From Acidobacteriota bacterium (GTDB taxonomy: Bacteria; Acidobacteriota; Vicinamibacteria; Vicinamibacterales; JAFNAJ01), in contig JAHDVP010000025.1 of assembly GCA_023384575.1 (NCBI GenBank), forward strand, positions 1 to 48,068: a stretch of DNA of 48,068 nt, written 5' to 3'. The notes under the pieces are model-generated. The model saw only the letters and a list, made by a program, of their open reading frames with translations. It searched no databases and was not told the origin of the DNA. The translations under genes were made by a program, and so were the position numbers. The first letter of the stretch is position 1. Each line of letters starts with the position of its first letter. This document shows positions 25,113 through 34,052 of the stretch, one piece after another.

Positions 25113-27422
25113 TCATGTCGTCCGTCGGCCGCGCCGCGCGACCCAGACGCCGCCGATGCCGCCCGCCAGCCCGCCGACGAGCGCCCAGGCCCACGCCGGC
25201 ACCCCCGGCGGAGGCGCCGGCGGGGCGTCCGGCAACGCGAAGACGAAGATCGCGTTCTGCCCCTGCGGCGGCTTGATCTCGGGGTGCAGCGACAGCACCC
25301 GCTTCTCGGGCGACGCCGTGTCGCCACCGGCCGGAATGGCCAGATACTGGCGCCCGTCGACGGCATAACTGATCGGGTGGCCGGTGGGCGGTCCGCTGAG
25401 CGCGGTCTCCCACAGCACCTCCCCCGTCGTGTCGTCGAAGCCGTAGAACCGCCGGTTCACGTCGCCGCCGAACACCACGCCGCCCGCAACGGCGAGCAGG
25501 CTGCCAATCATGCCGGCGCGCTGCTCGTACACCCAGGCCGTCCGCCCGGTCGACGCCGAGATCGCATCGACGCGGCCGATCATGCCCGGCGTCGCCTTCG
25601 GGTCGTCGACCATCACCCAGCTCGTCGCGTAGCCGTCGGCGGGCATCGGCCGGTCGGTGTTGCCGGTGAGCAGCATGCACATGTTCTGCTGCGGCTGGTA
25701 CATCAGCCCCGTCAACGGGCTGTAGGCGCCGGTGGGCCAGTCCTTGCCGCCCCCGAGCGAAGGACACACGAGCTGCTCCTCGAAGGGGCCGACGATGCGC
25801 GACTCGTCGATCGTCACGCGGCCCGTCGCCGGATCGATGTCACGGACGACGTTCTGGTGAATCGTCTCGCGCGCCCAGAGGAACTCGCCCGTCTCGCGGT
25901 CGAGCGTGTAGACGATGCCGGTCTTGCCGGGAATACCGGTGACCACGCGCCGCGTCTCGCCCGGGGTCAGCGCGGGGTTGATCCAGCGCACCTCGGCCGG
26001 GTCGGGCGCGACGGCCGTGTCGACGAGCACGCGCTCGAAGACGTGATCGAGGTCCCAGTTGTCGCGCGGCAGGTGCTGGTAGTACCACTTCACGCGCCCG
26101 GTCTCGACGTCGATGGCCAGCGTGGCGTTCGAGAACAGCACGTCCTGCCCCGGCGTCCCACGCAGCCCCTCGAGCGACGGCGCGGGCACGGACGTGCCCC
26201 AGTAGACCAGCTTGAGCGCCGGATCGTAGCTGCCCGTGCCCCACGCGCCGACGTGCAGGCGCTGCTCGTAGGGCAGGCCGCCCCACGTCTCGTCGCCCGG
26301 TTCGCCCGGGCGCGGGATGAGCCGCACGCGCCACAGCTCGCGCCCGTCGTCGGGCGCATGCGCCGCGATGTAGCAGATCTCGGGGCCGCCCGTCGCGGCG
26401 CACGACCGGCCGCTCACGATCTTCCCGTCGGCGACCATCGGCCCGGCCATGTGGCCGATGCCGCGACCCGCCTCGGGCACCGCCCACGCCTGCACGCCGG
26501 TTCGCGCGTCGAGCGCCACGAGGTGGTTGTCGCGCGTGAAGTGGAAGAGCCGATCGCCGAGGATGGCGATGTTGCGCACGCTGCGGTAGCGGGCGCGTCC
26601 GGCCGCCCCGGCCGGTGCCCTCGGCGCGGCGTCGGCCCGCGCGGCGGGCGGCTCCCAGCGCCACTCCCAGATCAGATCGCCGTCTGTTGCGTCGAGCGCC
26701 TGGATCACGTCGCCCGGGTGCGCCAGGTACATCGCGCCGCGGTGCACGAGCGGCGTGCTGTACTGGCCGCCGGGCTCCATCGCGCGCGACCACGCCAGCC
26801 GGAGCGTCGCCACGTTGTCGCGCGTGATGTCGGCGAGCGGGCTGAAGGCCCAGGCATCGTGCGTGCGCCGGAAGTTGAGCCAGTCCTCGGGCGGCGGATC
26901 GTCGAGCCTCTCCTGCGTGACCGGCTCGAAGCCCTCGACCTCGCCCTGCGCCAGCGCGTGGAGCTCGACGCCCTTGAGGCCGGGCCGGCTCAGGCTCCGC
27001 GTGAACGCGACCAGATCCACGAGCGCCTGCCCGCGGACGTGCGGGAACGCGGGCATCTGAAAGCCGCCCGCCTGAATCTTCGCCGCGAGGTCGGCGTCGG
27101 TGAGCCCGTCCATGTAGCGCAGCGACGTCTGGTCGGCCGGCCGGGCCGAGAGGCCGGCCGCCGCGGGACCGTCGCCACGCCCGCCCTCGCCGTGGCAGAG
27201 CGCGCATTGCTCCTGGTACGCCCGCGCGCCGCGCGCGATCGCCTCGGCGTCGACGGCGACGAGCGGCGGCGCCGGGCCCCGCCGCGGCGGCGGAGGCAGC
27301 CGCTCGGCCGGCGTCGGCTGGGCCCGCACGACCGACACGCCGTGCCAGGCACCCGCCAGCGCCGCCGCTATCCCCAGGGCGGTCAGGACGCGCACGAATC
27401 TCGGCCGGGCGTTCGTCGTCAT
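25113..27422 (-). CDS. PQQ-dependent dehydrogenase with N-terminal cytochrome c domain
   Basis: A 769-residue exported quinohemoprotein candidate. After a signal peptide (ending ~SVVRAQ) comes a cytochrome c domain with heme motif CALCH (Cys73, Cys76, His77) and a likely axial Met in GGFQMPAFP. From ~residue 155 an eight-bladed PQQ propeller begins (DWLNFRRTHDAWAFSPL, WYYQHLPRDNWDLDH, GGVVFGGDVNRRFYGFDDTTGEVLWE). The adjacent-cysteine pair of methanol dehydrogenases is not seen. The last ~28 residues are a hydrophobic segment ending RRGRR, probably an anchor. It would oxidise an alcohol or aldehyde in the periplasm and pass electrons to its own heme. It overlaps the upstream DUF885 stop by four bases. 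Confidence 0.88.
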   Translation of the reverse strand: MTTNARPRFVRVLTALGIAAALAGAWHGVSVVRAQPTPAERLPPPPRRGPAPPLVAVDAEAIARGARAYQEQCALCHGEGGRGDGPAAAGLSARPADQTSLRYMDGLTDADLAAKIQAGGFQMPAFPHVRGQALVDLVAFTRSLSRPGLKGVELHALAQGEVEGFEPVTQERLDDPPPEDWLNFRRTHDAWAFSPLADITRDNVATLRLAWSRAMEPGGQYSTPLVHRGAMYLAHPGDVIQALDATDGDLIWEWRWEPPAARADAAPRAPAGAAGRARYRSVRNIAILGDRLFHFTRDNHLVALDARTGVQAWAVPEAGRGIGHMAGPMVADGKIVSGRSCAATGGPEICYIAAHAPDDGRELWRVRLIPRPGEPGDETWGGLPYEQRLHVGAWGTGSYDPALKLVYWGTSVPAPSLEGLRGTPGQDVLFSNATLAIDVETGRVKWYYQHLPRDNWDLDHVFERVLVDTAVAPDPAEVRWINPALTPGETRRVVTGIPGKTGIVYTLDRETGEFLWARETIHQNVVRDIDPATGRVTIDESRIVGPFEEQLVCPSLGGGKDWPTGAYSPLTGLMYQPQQNMCMLLTGNTDRPMPADGYATSWVMVDDPKATPGMIGRVDAISASTGRTAWVYEQRAGMIGSLLAVAGGVVFGGDVNRRFYGFDDTTGEVLWETALSGPPTGHPISYAVDGRQYLAIPAGGDTASPEKRVLSLHPEIKPPQGQNAIFVFALPDAPPAPPPGVPAWAWALVGGLAGGIGGVWVARRGRRTT

Positions 27423-29179
27423 GGGCGTGGCATCGGGGTGCGGTCGGCCAGCAGGCGCCGGGCGTGCTCACCACGTCCTGTCATCTCCCAGCGCGTGAGC
27501 TCGAGGGGCACCCAGGCGGCCTCGACGAGTTCATCGTGGAACGCGCGCAGGCTGAAGCGGTCGCCGAGCTGCTGCCTGCGCTCGCCGAGCAGCCGCTCGA
27601 TCTGCATCTTGCCGATCTGGTAGACGATGCCGCCGGTCGGCGCGGCGAAGAAGTCGTCGGCCTCCTCGCTCGCGATGCGGCGGTCCATCGGGACGGTCAT
27701 GAGCGCGGTCGTCCCCTCGTCGGCCGTCATCTCGCCGAGAGCCATCTTCACGTCGATGATCACGCGCAGCGCGCGCAGGCGGAGGAAGTTGTAGATCAGC
27801 TCCCGGCTGCGCGGCCGATCGTCGTAGAAGCCGAGCTGCAGGGCGGTCTCTTCCCAGTAGGTCGACCAGCCCTCGCTCTTGAACCGCTCGGTGTGGCGCG
27901 ACCGGATGGGCGAGGGATGCCTGCCCGAGACGACGCCCTGGAAGTGATGGCCCGGGATGCCGTCGTGGAAGATGTTCGTGCTCGCGTCGACGCGCATGAT
28001 GGCCTCCCAGTACGTGTCGACGTACGGGTGGTCCTCGGGTACGGAGTACTTCATGGCGCCGTTGCCGGGCATCGAGTAGCCGCTCAGGCCGGCCCAGAGC
28101 GAGAAGGCCACCATGTAGGGCGGCATCAGCGTCCGGCGATAGGGCCCGACGAACTCCGGGATCGTCAGCACGTCCTTGTCGACGAGGAACCGGCGGATCT
28201 TCTTCTCGTCGGCCTCGGTCATGGCGGCGTACTCGGCGGTCGTCGCCGCCCGCCGCGGCACGGGCAGGCCGCGGTTGCGCGCTTCCTCGAACGCGGTGAA
28301 CGACAGGTAGCGTCCGTATTCCTGCTCGCCGAACTGCAGGATCTCGCCGGCGTCGTACGGCAGCAGCCACACGCGGCGCAGGAGCCAGTCGTACAGCGCG
28401 CGCCCCACCGGCTGCGCCCTGACCATGGTGGGCAGCCTGGCCTCGATCCACGCGCGGTAGTCCTCGAAGGCCGCGCCCATGGCCTCGGCCGCCGGCCCGA
28501 GCTCCGCCGCGAGCGCGGGCGGGAAGTGGGGCGCGAGCGTCTCGGCGAACCGACGGCTGCTCTCGCGGGCGCCGGCGAGCGTCGGCAGGGCCCAGCGCGA
28601 CATCTCCTGCGTCGGCTCGGTGAGATTCGCCTTCGCCTGATCGAGGATGCGCGGGATGTTGCGCATGTGATCGAGCACGGCGCGGGCGCGCGCCTCGTCA
28701 AACGGCGCCGGCTGGCGCACGAGCTGCCCGAGCCGGCTGAGGGTCGCGCCGCTCGACAGGCCGAAGGAGGAGATCGACGACAGGTAGAAGTTCGGACTGC
28801 GCGACGTGGCGCGGTACACGTGCAGGCCGTAGTCGAGCATGTCGAGCGACGAGCGGACGATGAGGTAGTCGACCTGATCGCCAACGGGCCAGGCGCCGGG
28901 GTCGAGGCGATCGAATCGCCCGCGCAGCTCCGCCAGGCTGGCCTTCTGCCGCTCGACGGCCGCAGGCGTGTAGTCGGGGATGCCGTCGACGAGCGCCGGC
29001 TGGCGCAGCGCGCGCGCCGCGTCGAAGATCTCGACGAGCTCGGGCCGTGCGGCGAACGTCGCCGCCTGGCTGACAGCGAGCACCGCCACGGCGCCGGCGG
29101 TGGCCAGGCCGGCGGTGACGAGGGCGACGGCCGAGGCGCGAACGGCCGGGCGACGGCCGCCGGAACGCGGGCCAATCAT
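27419..29179 (-). CDS. Exported DUF885 protein with variant metal motif (HD)
   Basis: A 586-residue member of the second DUF885 subgroup. An N-terminal hydrophobic signal (ALVTAGLATAGAVAVLAVSQA) starts from ATG 29179; an upstream extension is unlikely. The core motif is HDGIPGHH (His405, Asp406, His411, His412), with Asp in place of Glu, and the EGW box (SEGWSTYWEE) is present. The C-terminal GIVYQIGKMQIERLL and FHDELVEAAWVPL fit the family. It is the first gene of an operon with the PQQ dehydrogenase (4-bp overlap) and the DUF885 lipoprotein. It is divergent from the DUF885 gene at 29338, with palindromes between them. The enzyme is probably an exported hydrolase; substrate unknown. Confidence 0.86.
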   Translation of the reverse strand: MIGPRSGGRRPAVRASAVALVTAGLATAGAVAVLAVSQAATFAARPELVEIFDAARALRQPALVDGIPDYTPAAVERQKASLAELRGRFDRLDPGAWPVGDQVDYLIVRSSLDMLDYGLHVYRATSRSPNFYLSSISSFGLSSGATLSRLGQLVRQPAPFDEARARAVLDHMRNIPRILDQAKANLTEPTQEMSRWALPTLAGARESSRRFAETLAPHFPPALAAELGPAAEAMGAAFEDYRAWIEARLPTMVRAQPVGRALYDWLLRRVWLLPYDAGEILQFGEQEYGRYLSFTAFEEARNRGLPVPRRAATTAEYAAMTEADEKKIRRFLVDKDVLTIPEFVGPYRRTLMPPYMVAFSLWAGLSGYSMPGNGAMKYSVPEDHPYVDTYWEAIMRVDASTNIFHDGIPGHHFQGVVSGRHPSPIRSRHTERFKSEGWSTYWEETALQLGFYDDRPRSRELIYNFLRLRALRVIIDVKMALGEMTADEGTTALMTVPMDRRIASEEADDFFAAPTGGIVYQIGKMQIERLLGERRQQLGDRFSLRAFHDELVEAAWVPLELTRWEMTGRGEHARRLLADRTPMPRP

Positions 29180-29241
29180 GATTTCAACCCCATGGTAGAA
29201 TTCCTGCCACGCGGGCGTGGCGCGAGCGTGTCGGTGTGGAC

Positions 29242-29271
29242 CTTGTAACGGTCCCTCCTCGGACTTGTCAA
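29242..29271 (-). promoter_or_regulatory. Promoter of the DUF885-PQQ operon
   Basis: TTGACA (29271-29266), an 18-base spacer and TACAAG (29247-29242) read leftward, about 60 bases before ATG 29179. An AGAAG-N6-CTTCT inverted repeat (29271-29286) touches the -35. Confidence 0.45.
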
Positions 29272-29287
29272 GAAGTTTCACCTTCTA

Positions 29288-29304
29288 GTCGGTAGAATAC
29301 CGAC
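29288..29304. promoter_or_regulatory. Palindrome GTCGGTAGAATACCGAC between divergent DUF885 genes
   Basis: Perfect 7-bp arms with a GAA centre. It contains the recurrent GGTAGAATA element in plus orientation, 35-45 bases before GTG 29338, so TAGAAT could serve as the -10 of that gene. A second GGTAGAATT lies at 29194-29202. Confidence 0.45.
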
Positions 29305-29337
29305 GGTCCCCGGCCGGCCGGGGAGAAGGAGGTCCTC

Positions 29338-30999
29338 GTGACCGTCTCGCCGTCAGCGACCGCCCGCCGGCTCGCCGCCGCCCTCCTGTCGCTCGTGACC
29401 GCCGCCTGCGGGGCCTCCGCGCCGCCCGCGGCGCCGCCGCCGAGCACCGACTACGACGAGCTCGTCGCTCTCTTCCGCGAGTTCCGCGACGCCGTCACGC
29501 CCAGGATCGTCGACGGCGTCCCCGACTACACCGACGCCGCGATGGCCGCCGAGCACCGGGCCGTGCAGGCGTTCGCGCGTCGTCTCGACGCGATCGATCC
29601 GTCGGGCTGGCCGATCGACCGGCAGGCCGACCACCTGCTCGTGCGGGCCGAGATGCGGGCGGTCGACTTCCACCACCGCGTCCTCAGGCCGTGGCGGCGC
29701 GATCCGTCGTACTACCAGACGGTGTCGCTCAGCTTCGGCCCGAAGATCGCCGGGGCCTTCGCCATCCCCACCTTCCCGCTGGCCGACGACGCGGTGGCCC
29801 CCTTTCAGGCGAAGCTGCGGGCGGTACCACGAATCTTCGACCAGGCCCGGAGCCACCTCACCGAGGTGCCGCGCGATCTCGCGCTGATTGGCGTCCGCCA
29901 GAAGCGCATCGAGGTCAACGTGTACCGCCGCATCGTCGAGGGCGTGGCCGAGCACCATCCCGCGCTGCGCCCGGACGCCGAGCGCGCGCGCGACGCCGCC
30001 GAGGGGTTCCTCGGCTGGCTCGAGGACGTCGCCGGACGCGCCAGCGGCTCGTCGGGCATCGGCAAGGACGACTACAACTGGTACGTCCGCTACGTGCTGC
30101 TCGTGCCGTACACGTGGGACGAGATGCGCCTCATCGGCGAGCGCGAATACGAGCGGGCGATGATGCGGCTGAAGATCGAGGAGCACCGGAACCGGCGCGA
30201 GCCCATGACCGAGCCCGCCGCGACGCTCGAGGAGTTCGAGCGCCGGCGCGAGGAGGCCGACGCGGCGCTCGTCGCCTTCCTGCGCGACGAGCGGATCTTC
30301 ACGGTGCCCGACGACCTCGTGCCGCGGCGCAACGAGGGGCCGTACGTCCTGCCCGCCGATCGCGACCCGACCTCGCCCGGCCCCTTCGACCCGCCGATCC
30401 GGCGGCACTTCTTCCGGCAGACGGAGGACCGCGAACCGCTGCCGCTCAGGGCCCACAACGTGCCGGGACACCTGCTCGACACGCTGATGCGCCGGCGCGA
30501 CGACCGGCCGATTCGTGGGACGTCCCGCCTCTCGCACATCGACGGCGGGCGCCTCGAGGGGTGGGCCTACTACCTCGAGGAACTGATCGAGCAGGGCGGG
30601 CTGCTCGCCGACCGGCCCAAGGCGCGCGAGGTGAACTACATCCTGATGGCGAAGCGCGCGGCCCGCATCCTGCCCGAGATCATGATGCACGGCCGCGACT
30701 GGACGTTCGACGAGGCCGTCGAGTCGATGACGAGCCGCACGCCCTACTGGATGGCCCCAGACGACCCGATTGCGCTCTACGACCTCGAGCTGTACCTCCG
30801 GCAGCCCGGGCTCGGCATCGGGTACCCGATCGGCAAGGTGCAGTTCGAGCAGTTGATGACCGACCATGCGCGGCAGCTCGGCCCCGACTTCGACCTCACC
30901 GCGTTCCACGACGAGTTCCTCGCGGCCGGCCTGATTCCGATCTCGCTCATCCGCTGGCAGATGACGGGGATGGACGACCAGGTGCGGTTCATGCGGTAG
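29338..30999 (+). CDS. DUF885 lipoprotein with degenerate metal motif
   Basis: A 553-residue member of the second DUF885 subgroup. A GTG start follows GAAGGAGG. The signal is a lipobox type, SLVTAAC with Cys24. In place of HExxPGHH it has AHNVPGHL (372-379), so the first His is Ala and the second His of the pair is Leu. The second box EGWAYYLEE is intact and GYPIGKVQFEQL is present. Loss of metal ligands may mean a changed or lost activity, although the frame is complete and well conserved. It shares RIVDGVPDYTDAA at the N-terminus with the divergent DUF885 protein (LVDGIPDYTPAA), so the two are ancient duplicates. Confidence 0.85.
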   Translation: MTVSPSATARRLAAALLSLVTAACGASAPPAAPPPSTDYDELVALFREFRDAVTPRIVDGVPDYTDAAMAAEHRAVQAFARRLDAIDPSGWPIDRQADHLLVRAEMRAVDFHHRVLRPWRRDPSYYQTVSLSFGPKIAGAFAIPTFPLADDAVAPFQAKLRAVPRIFDQARSHLTEVPRDLALIGVRQKRIEVNVYRRIVEGVAEHHPALRPDAERARDAAEGFLGWLEDVAGRASGSSGIGKDDYNWYVRYVLLVPYTWDEMRLIGEREYERAMMRLKIEEHRNRREPMTEPAATLEEFERRREEADAALVAFLRDERIFTVPDDLVPRRNEGPYVLPADRDPTSPGPFDPPIRRHFFRQTEDREPLPLRAHNVPGHLLDTLMRRRDDRPIRGTSRLSHIDGGRLEGWAYYLEELIEQGGLLADRPKAREVNYILMAKRAARILPEIMMHGRDWTFDEAVESMTSRTPYWMAPDDPIALYDLELYLRQPGLGIGYPIGKVQFEQLMTDHARQLGPDFDLTAFHDEFLAAGLIPISLIRWQMTGMDDQVRFMR

Positions 31000-31094
31000 A
31001 GGAGGACGCGAAGGGGGCAGAGGGCGCGGGTTACCGCAGAGACGCAAAGGCGCAGAGGGCTGTACGGCCCGGCGCGCGCGGCGCAGCCGCGCGG

Positions 31095-31177
31095 CCCGAG
31101 GTGCGGGGGCTCGGGCCGAGAACCGTCTGGAACAGCTGGCTGACGGCGGCTCTCGGCCCGAGCCCCCGCACCTCGGG
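31095..31177. terminator. Perfect 27-bp inverted repeat with 29-nt loop
   Basis: Arms 31095-31121 and 31151-31177 are exact reverse complements. The loop has a further CCGTC/GACGG pairing. It lies between a plus gene ending at 30999 and a minus gene ending at 31325, so it could stop transcription in both directions, or it may belong to a mobile repeat. Confidence 0.6.
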
Positions 31178-31204
31178 CGGATGGCCGCGAGGCGGCCATC
31201 CGCC
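31176..31204. terminator. Perfect 13-bp hairpin with GAG loop
   Basis: Arms 31176-31188 (GGCGGATGGCCGC) and 31192-31204 are exact complements. It directly abuts the 27-bp inverted repeat, forming a double hairpin. Confidence 0.55.
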
Positions 31205-31324
31205 GGGCCTCGACACCACCCCGACTCTCCGCGGGTGCTCTGCGGCTCGGCGTCTTGGCGTCTTGGCGGTTGGCGGTGAAGAGAAGCGTGCCAGCGCCTC
31301 GGCCCGTGTGGACGACCGCGGCGC

Positions 31325-32533
31325 TCAGCTCTCGATGGCGACGGCGATGCCCTGGCCGCCGCCGATGCACATCGTCAGCAGGCCGAGACCGCCACCCGTA
31401 CGCCGCAGCTCGTGCAGGGCCTTGACCGCGAGGATGGCGCCCGTCGCCCCAATGGGATGGCCGAGCGAGATGCCAGAGCCGTTCACGTTGATGGCGTCCT
31501 CGCGCGCCGCGAGCTCGGGATAGTCGCGCAGGCACGCCAGGATCTGCGCGGCGAACGCCTCGTTCAGCTCGATGAGCGAAAAGTCGTCGAGGCGGCGCCC
31601 GGTGCGATCGAGCAGCCGCTTCGTGGCCGGCACCGGTCCGATGCCCATGATCTCCGGCGGCACGCCGACGGCCGCGTGCCCGACGAGCCGGCCGAGCGGC
31701 TCGAGGCCCAGCTCGCGGGCCCGATCCTCCGACATGAGCACCAGCGCGGCGGCCGCGTCGTTCATGCCGCTCGAGTTGCCGGCGGTCACCGTGCCGCCGG
31801 CCCTGAACACGGGCTTGAGCCGCGCGAGCGACTCGAGCGTCGTGTCGCGGCGCGGGTGCTCATCGACCGCGAACGTCGTCGGCCCCTTCTTGCCGCCCGG
31901 CACCTCGACCGGCACGATCTGCGCGTCGAAGCGCCCCGCGTCCTGTGCCGCGATCGCGCGCGCGTGCGATCGCACGGCCCACGCGTCCTGGTCCTCGCGT
32001 GACACGGCGTACCGCGACGCGAGCTCCTCGGCCGTCTCGCCCATCGACATCGCCGCCGTGGGGTCGATGGCCGGGTCCTTCGCCGGGTCGCCCTTCTGCA
32101 CGAGCTGGTCGACGATCACCGCGTGCCCGAGCGGGTAACCGTTGCGCGCCCCGCGGAGCAGGAACGCCGCACGGCTCATCGACTCCATCGCCACGACGAG
32201 CGCCGAGTGCGCATCGCCGCACCGGATGGCCTGTGCCGCCGAGACGATGGCCTTGAGCCCCGTCCCGCAGTGCATGTTGAGGTTGTGGCCCGGCACCTCG
32301 ATGGGCACGCCGGCCCGCAGCCCGATCGGCCGGGCCGAGCAGCCGGGCAGGTCGGCGCGGTAGGTGTCCGACAGGTACACCTCGTCGATCGCCGAGCCAT
32401 CGATGCCGGCGCGTTCGAGCGCGGCGCGGGCCACGGTCGACCCGAGGTCGGCGGTGTGGACGTCCTTCAGGGCGCCGCGGAACCGCCCGATGGCGGTCCG
32501 GACGGCGCTCACGAACACGACGGGAGACGACAT
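31325..32533 (-). CDS. Thiolase family acetyl-CoA acyltransferase
   Basis: A 402-residue thiolase with all catalytic residues: Cys89 ([10 protein letters not shown]), His359 ([10 protein letters not shown]) and Cys389 (MCIGGGQG), plus NEAFA. It interconverts acyl-CoA plus acetyl-CoA and 3-ketoacyl-CoA plus CoA. The length and the GGQG ending fit acetyl-CoA C-acetyltransferase or 3-ketoacyl-CoA thiolase. The ATG is nine bases after the TetR gene and has only a weak ribosome binding site. It is last in the operon BCCP, biotin carboxylase, SDR, TetR, thiolase, so it probably acts in acyl-CoA degradation or in making a 3-ketoacyl-CoA for the SDR. Confidence 0.93.
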   Translation of the reverse strand: MSSPVVFVSAVRTAIGRFRGALKDVHTADLGSTVARAALERAGIDGSAIDEVYLSDTYRADLPGCSARPIGLRAGVPIEVPGHNLNMHCGTGLKAIVSAAQAIRCGDAHSALVVAMESMSRAAFLLRGARNGYPLGHAVIVDQLVQKGDPAKDPAIDPTAAMSMGETAEELASRYAVSREDQDAWAVRSHARAIAAQDAGRFDAQIVPVEVPGGKKGPTTFAVDEHPRRDTTLESLARLKPVFRAGGTVTAGNSSGMNDAAAALVLMSEDRARELGLEPLGRLVGHAAVGVPPEIMGIGPVPATKRLLDRTGRRLDDFSLIELNEAFAAQILACLRDYPELAAREDAINVNGSGISLGHPIGATGAILAVKALHELRRTGGGLGLLTMCIGGGQGIAVAIES

Positions 32534-32542
32534 GAAGGGGGT

Positions 32543-33262
32543 TCAGCCCTTTCTCGCGCGCTTCGCGCGCAGGGGCGAGGCCGGCCGCGGCCGCCCAGCC
32601 GGCGGCGGCGCGGCGCTGCTCGCGGTGAACCGTTGCAGCTCGCCCACGGCGACGGGCGAGGCGAGCAGGCCATAGAAGATGAAGTCGACGTAGGCGTCGG
32701 CGATCTGCTCCACGGTCAGGCGCCCGGACGCCCGGTACCACCGCAGGAACCAGTTGATGCCGCCGAGGATCATGCGGACGGCGACGCGCTCGTCCTTTAC
32801 CCTGAAGAGCCGCTGGCGCACGCCGTCCTGGACGATCTCGAGCAGCCCGCGCTCGTACCGATCCCGCAGCTCGACGATCCGGGCGTGGTACGGCTCGGGC
32901 AGGTCGTACTCCTGCTGCAGGAGGAACGCGCCCTCGTAGTCGCTCGCGAGCACGCGCAGGTGGCCAGCGACGATGCGCTGGAGCTGGTCGACCGGCGAGC
33001 TGAACTCGGCCCGCACCTCGTCGAGCTGCGCCAGCACGTCCTGGAGCGACAGCAGGTGCACCTCGTAGAGCAGTTCTTCCTTGGTCGAGAAGTAGTAGTA
33101 GAGGCTGGCCTTCGTGACCTGCAGCTCGGCGGCGATCTCTTCGAGGGTGGTCGCGTGAAAGCCCTTCCGGCCGAAGACGTGAGCGGCGCTCTTGATGATC
33201 AACGCGCGGCGCCGGCTGAACTTCGAGTCGGCGGTGGCGGTCTGCCTGGCTGCTGCTCCCAC
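32543..33262 (-). CDS. TetR-family transcriptional regulator
   Basis: A 239-residue regulator. The helix-turn-helix is at about 37-62 (ATTLEEIAAELQVTKASLYYYFSTKEELL), a classical TetR N-terminal domain. The C-terminal ligand-binding domain resembles fatty-acid/acyl-CoA responsive members, and it ends with a basic tail (RAKRARKG). The upstream ATG at 33316 lies inside the SDR gene; the GTG at 33262 has AGAGGAGG at the right spacing and is preferred. Its place inside an acyl-CoA operon suggests autoregulation of that operon by acyl-CoA (inference). It is also a candidate binder of the palindromes at the TonB receptor promoters. Confidence 0.9.
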   Translation of the reverse strand: MGAAARQTATADSKFSRRRALIIKSAAHVFGRKGFHATTLEEIAAELQVTKASLYYYFSTKEELLYEVHLLSLQDVLAQLDEVRAEFSSPVDQLQRIVAGHLRVLASDYEGAFLLQQEYDLPEPYHARIVELRDRYERGLLEIVQDGVRQRLFRVKDERVAVRMILGGINWFLRWYRASGRLTVEQIADAYVDFIFYGLLASPVAVGELQRFTASSAAPPPAGRPRPASPLRAKRARKG

Positions 33263-33287
33263 TGCTGGCACCCTCCTCTGGAAGGCC

Positions 33288-34052
33288 TCACGACACGTTG
33301 AGCGCCTGGCCTCCATCGATGCGGAGCACGGCCCCGGTCATGAAGGCGGCCCCGTCCGACGCCAGGTACACGACGAGCGGCCCAATCTCCGCGGGCTGTC
33401 CGAACCGGCGGAGCGGAATGCGGGCGAGCACGCGCTGGCGCAGCTCGGGGTTGTCGAGGACGGCCTTGGGCATCTCCGTCTCGAAGTAGCCTGGAGCCAC
33501 CGCGTTGACGGTGATGCCGTAGCGCGCCCACTCGACCGCGAGCGACTGCACCATCTGCTGCAGCCCGCTCTTCGACACGCCGTAAGCCAGGGTGAACGGC
33601 AGCACGCGGTCGACGAAGCTCGTGCTGAAGAACACCATGCGCCCCCCGCTCGCCTTCATGTGCGGGAACGCCGCCCGGGCGGCCACGAACGCGCCCGTGA
33701 GGTTCACCCGCAGCACGGCCTCCCAGTCGAGGGTCGTCGTCTGGGAGGCGGGAGCGGCGTGCATGACGCCCGCGGCGTACACGAGCACGTCGAGCGAGCC
33801 GGCGGCCGCCACCCGGTCGACGACGGCCGCGAGGGCCGCCTCGTCGCCCGCGTCGACCGGCCAGATCGTGGCCTCGCGGCCTTCGGCCGCGAGTTCCTCA
33901 CCGACGCCGGCGAGCGCCTCGGCGCTGCGGGCCGCGAGCGCCACTCGCGCGCCGGCCCGAGCCAGCGCCAGCGCCGCTTCGCGGCCGAGGCCCCGGCTCG
34001 CGCCGACCACGAGGGCCCCCTTGCCCGTCAGGTCGAACGGCTGTCGCATCAT
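33288..34052 (-). CDS. SDR-family oxidoreductase
   Basis: A 254-residue short-chain dehydrogenase. The cofactor motif VGASRGLG is at 16-23, followed by an Arg (AARS) that hints at NADP(H). YAAG stands in the NNAG position (92-95). The catalytic residues are Ser143/Ser145, Tyr157 and Lys161 (LAYGVSKSG), and it ends TGAVLRIDGGQ. It could reduce or oxidise the keto/hydroxy group of an acyl-CoA together with the neighbouring thiolase. The start is ATGATG, with the stop of the carboxylase overlapping by four bases. Confidence 0.9.
   Translation of the reverse strand: MMRQPFDLTGKGALVVGASRGLGREAALALARAGARVALAARSAEALAGVGEELAAEGREATIWPVDAGDEAALAAVVDRVAAAGSLDVLVYAAGVMHAAPASQTTTLDWEAVLRVNLTGAFVAARAAFPHMKASGGRMVFFSTSFVDRVLPFTLAYGVSKSGLQQMVQSLAVEWARYGITVNAVAPGYFETEMPKAVLDNPELRQRVLARIPLRRFGQPAEIGPLVVYLASDGAAFMTGAVLRIDGGQALNVS

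Larger units (their letters stand above)
31018..31285. repeat. Composite intergenic repeat element
   Basis: The 325-base gap 31000-31324 between convergent genes holds no gene. One end has ACCGCAGAGACGCAAAGGCG-like tandem pieces and the other has GCGTCTTGGCGTCTTGGCGG pieces, which resemble dispersed intergenic repeats. Two large hairpins lie inside. The edges are approximate. Confidence 0.45.

Noticed and set aside
31095-31204. CRISPR-like repeat structure
   Set aside because: There is only one copy of each inverted repeat, with no regular spacers and no cas genes.
31031-31219. Small minus-strand open frame of 62 codons
   Set aside because: It consists of the inverted repeats themselves and has no ribosome binding site; repeat-derived, not a gene.
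33263-33316. ATG 33316 as the TetR start
   Set aside because: It lies inside the end of the SDR gene and lacks a ribosome binding site, whereas GTG 33262 has AGAGGAGG at the right distance.
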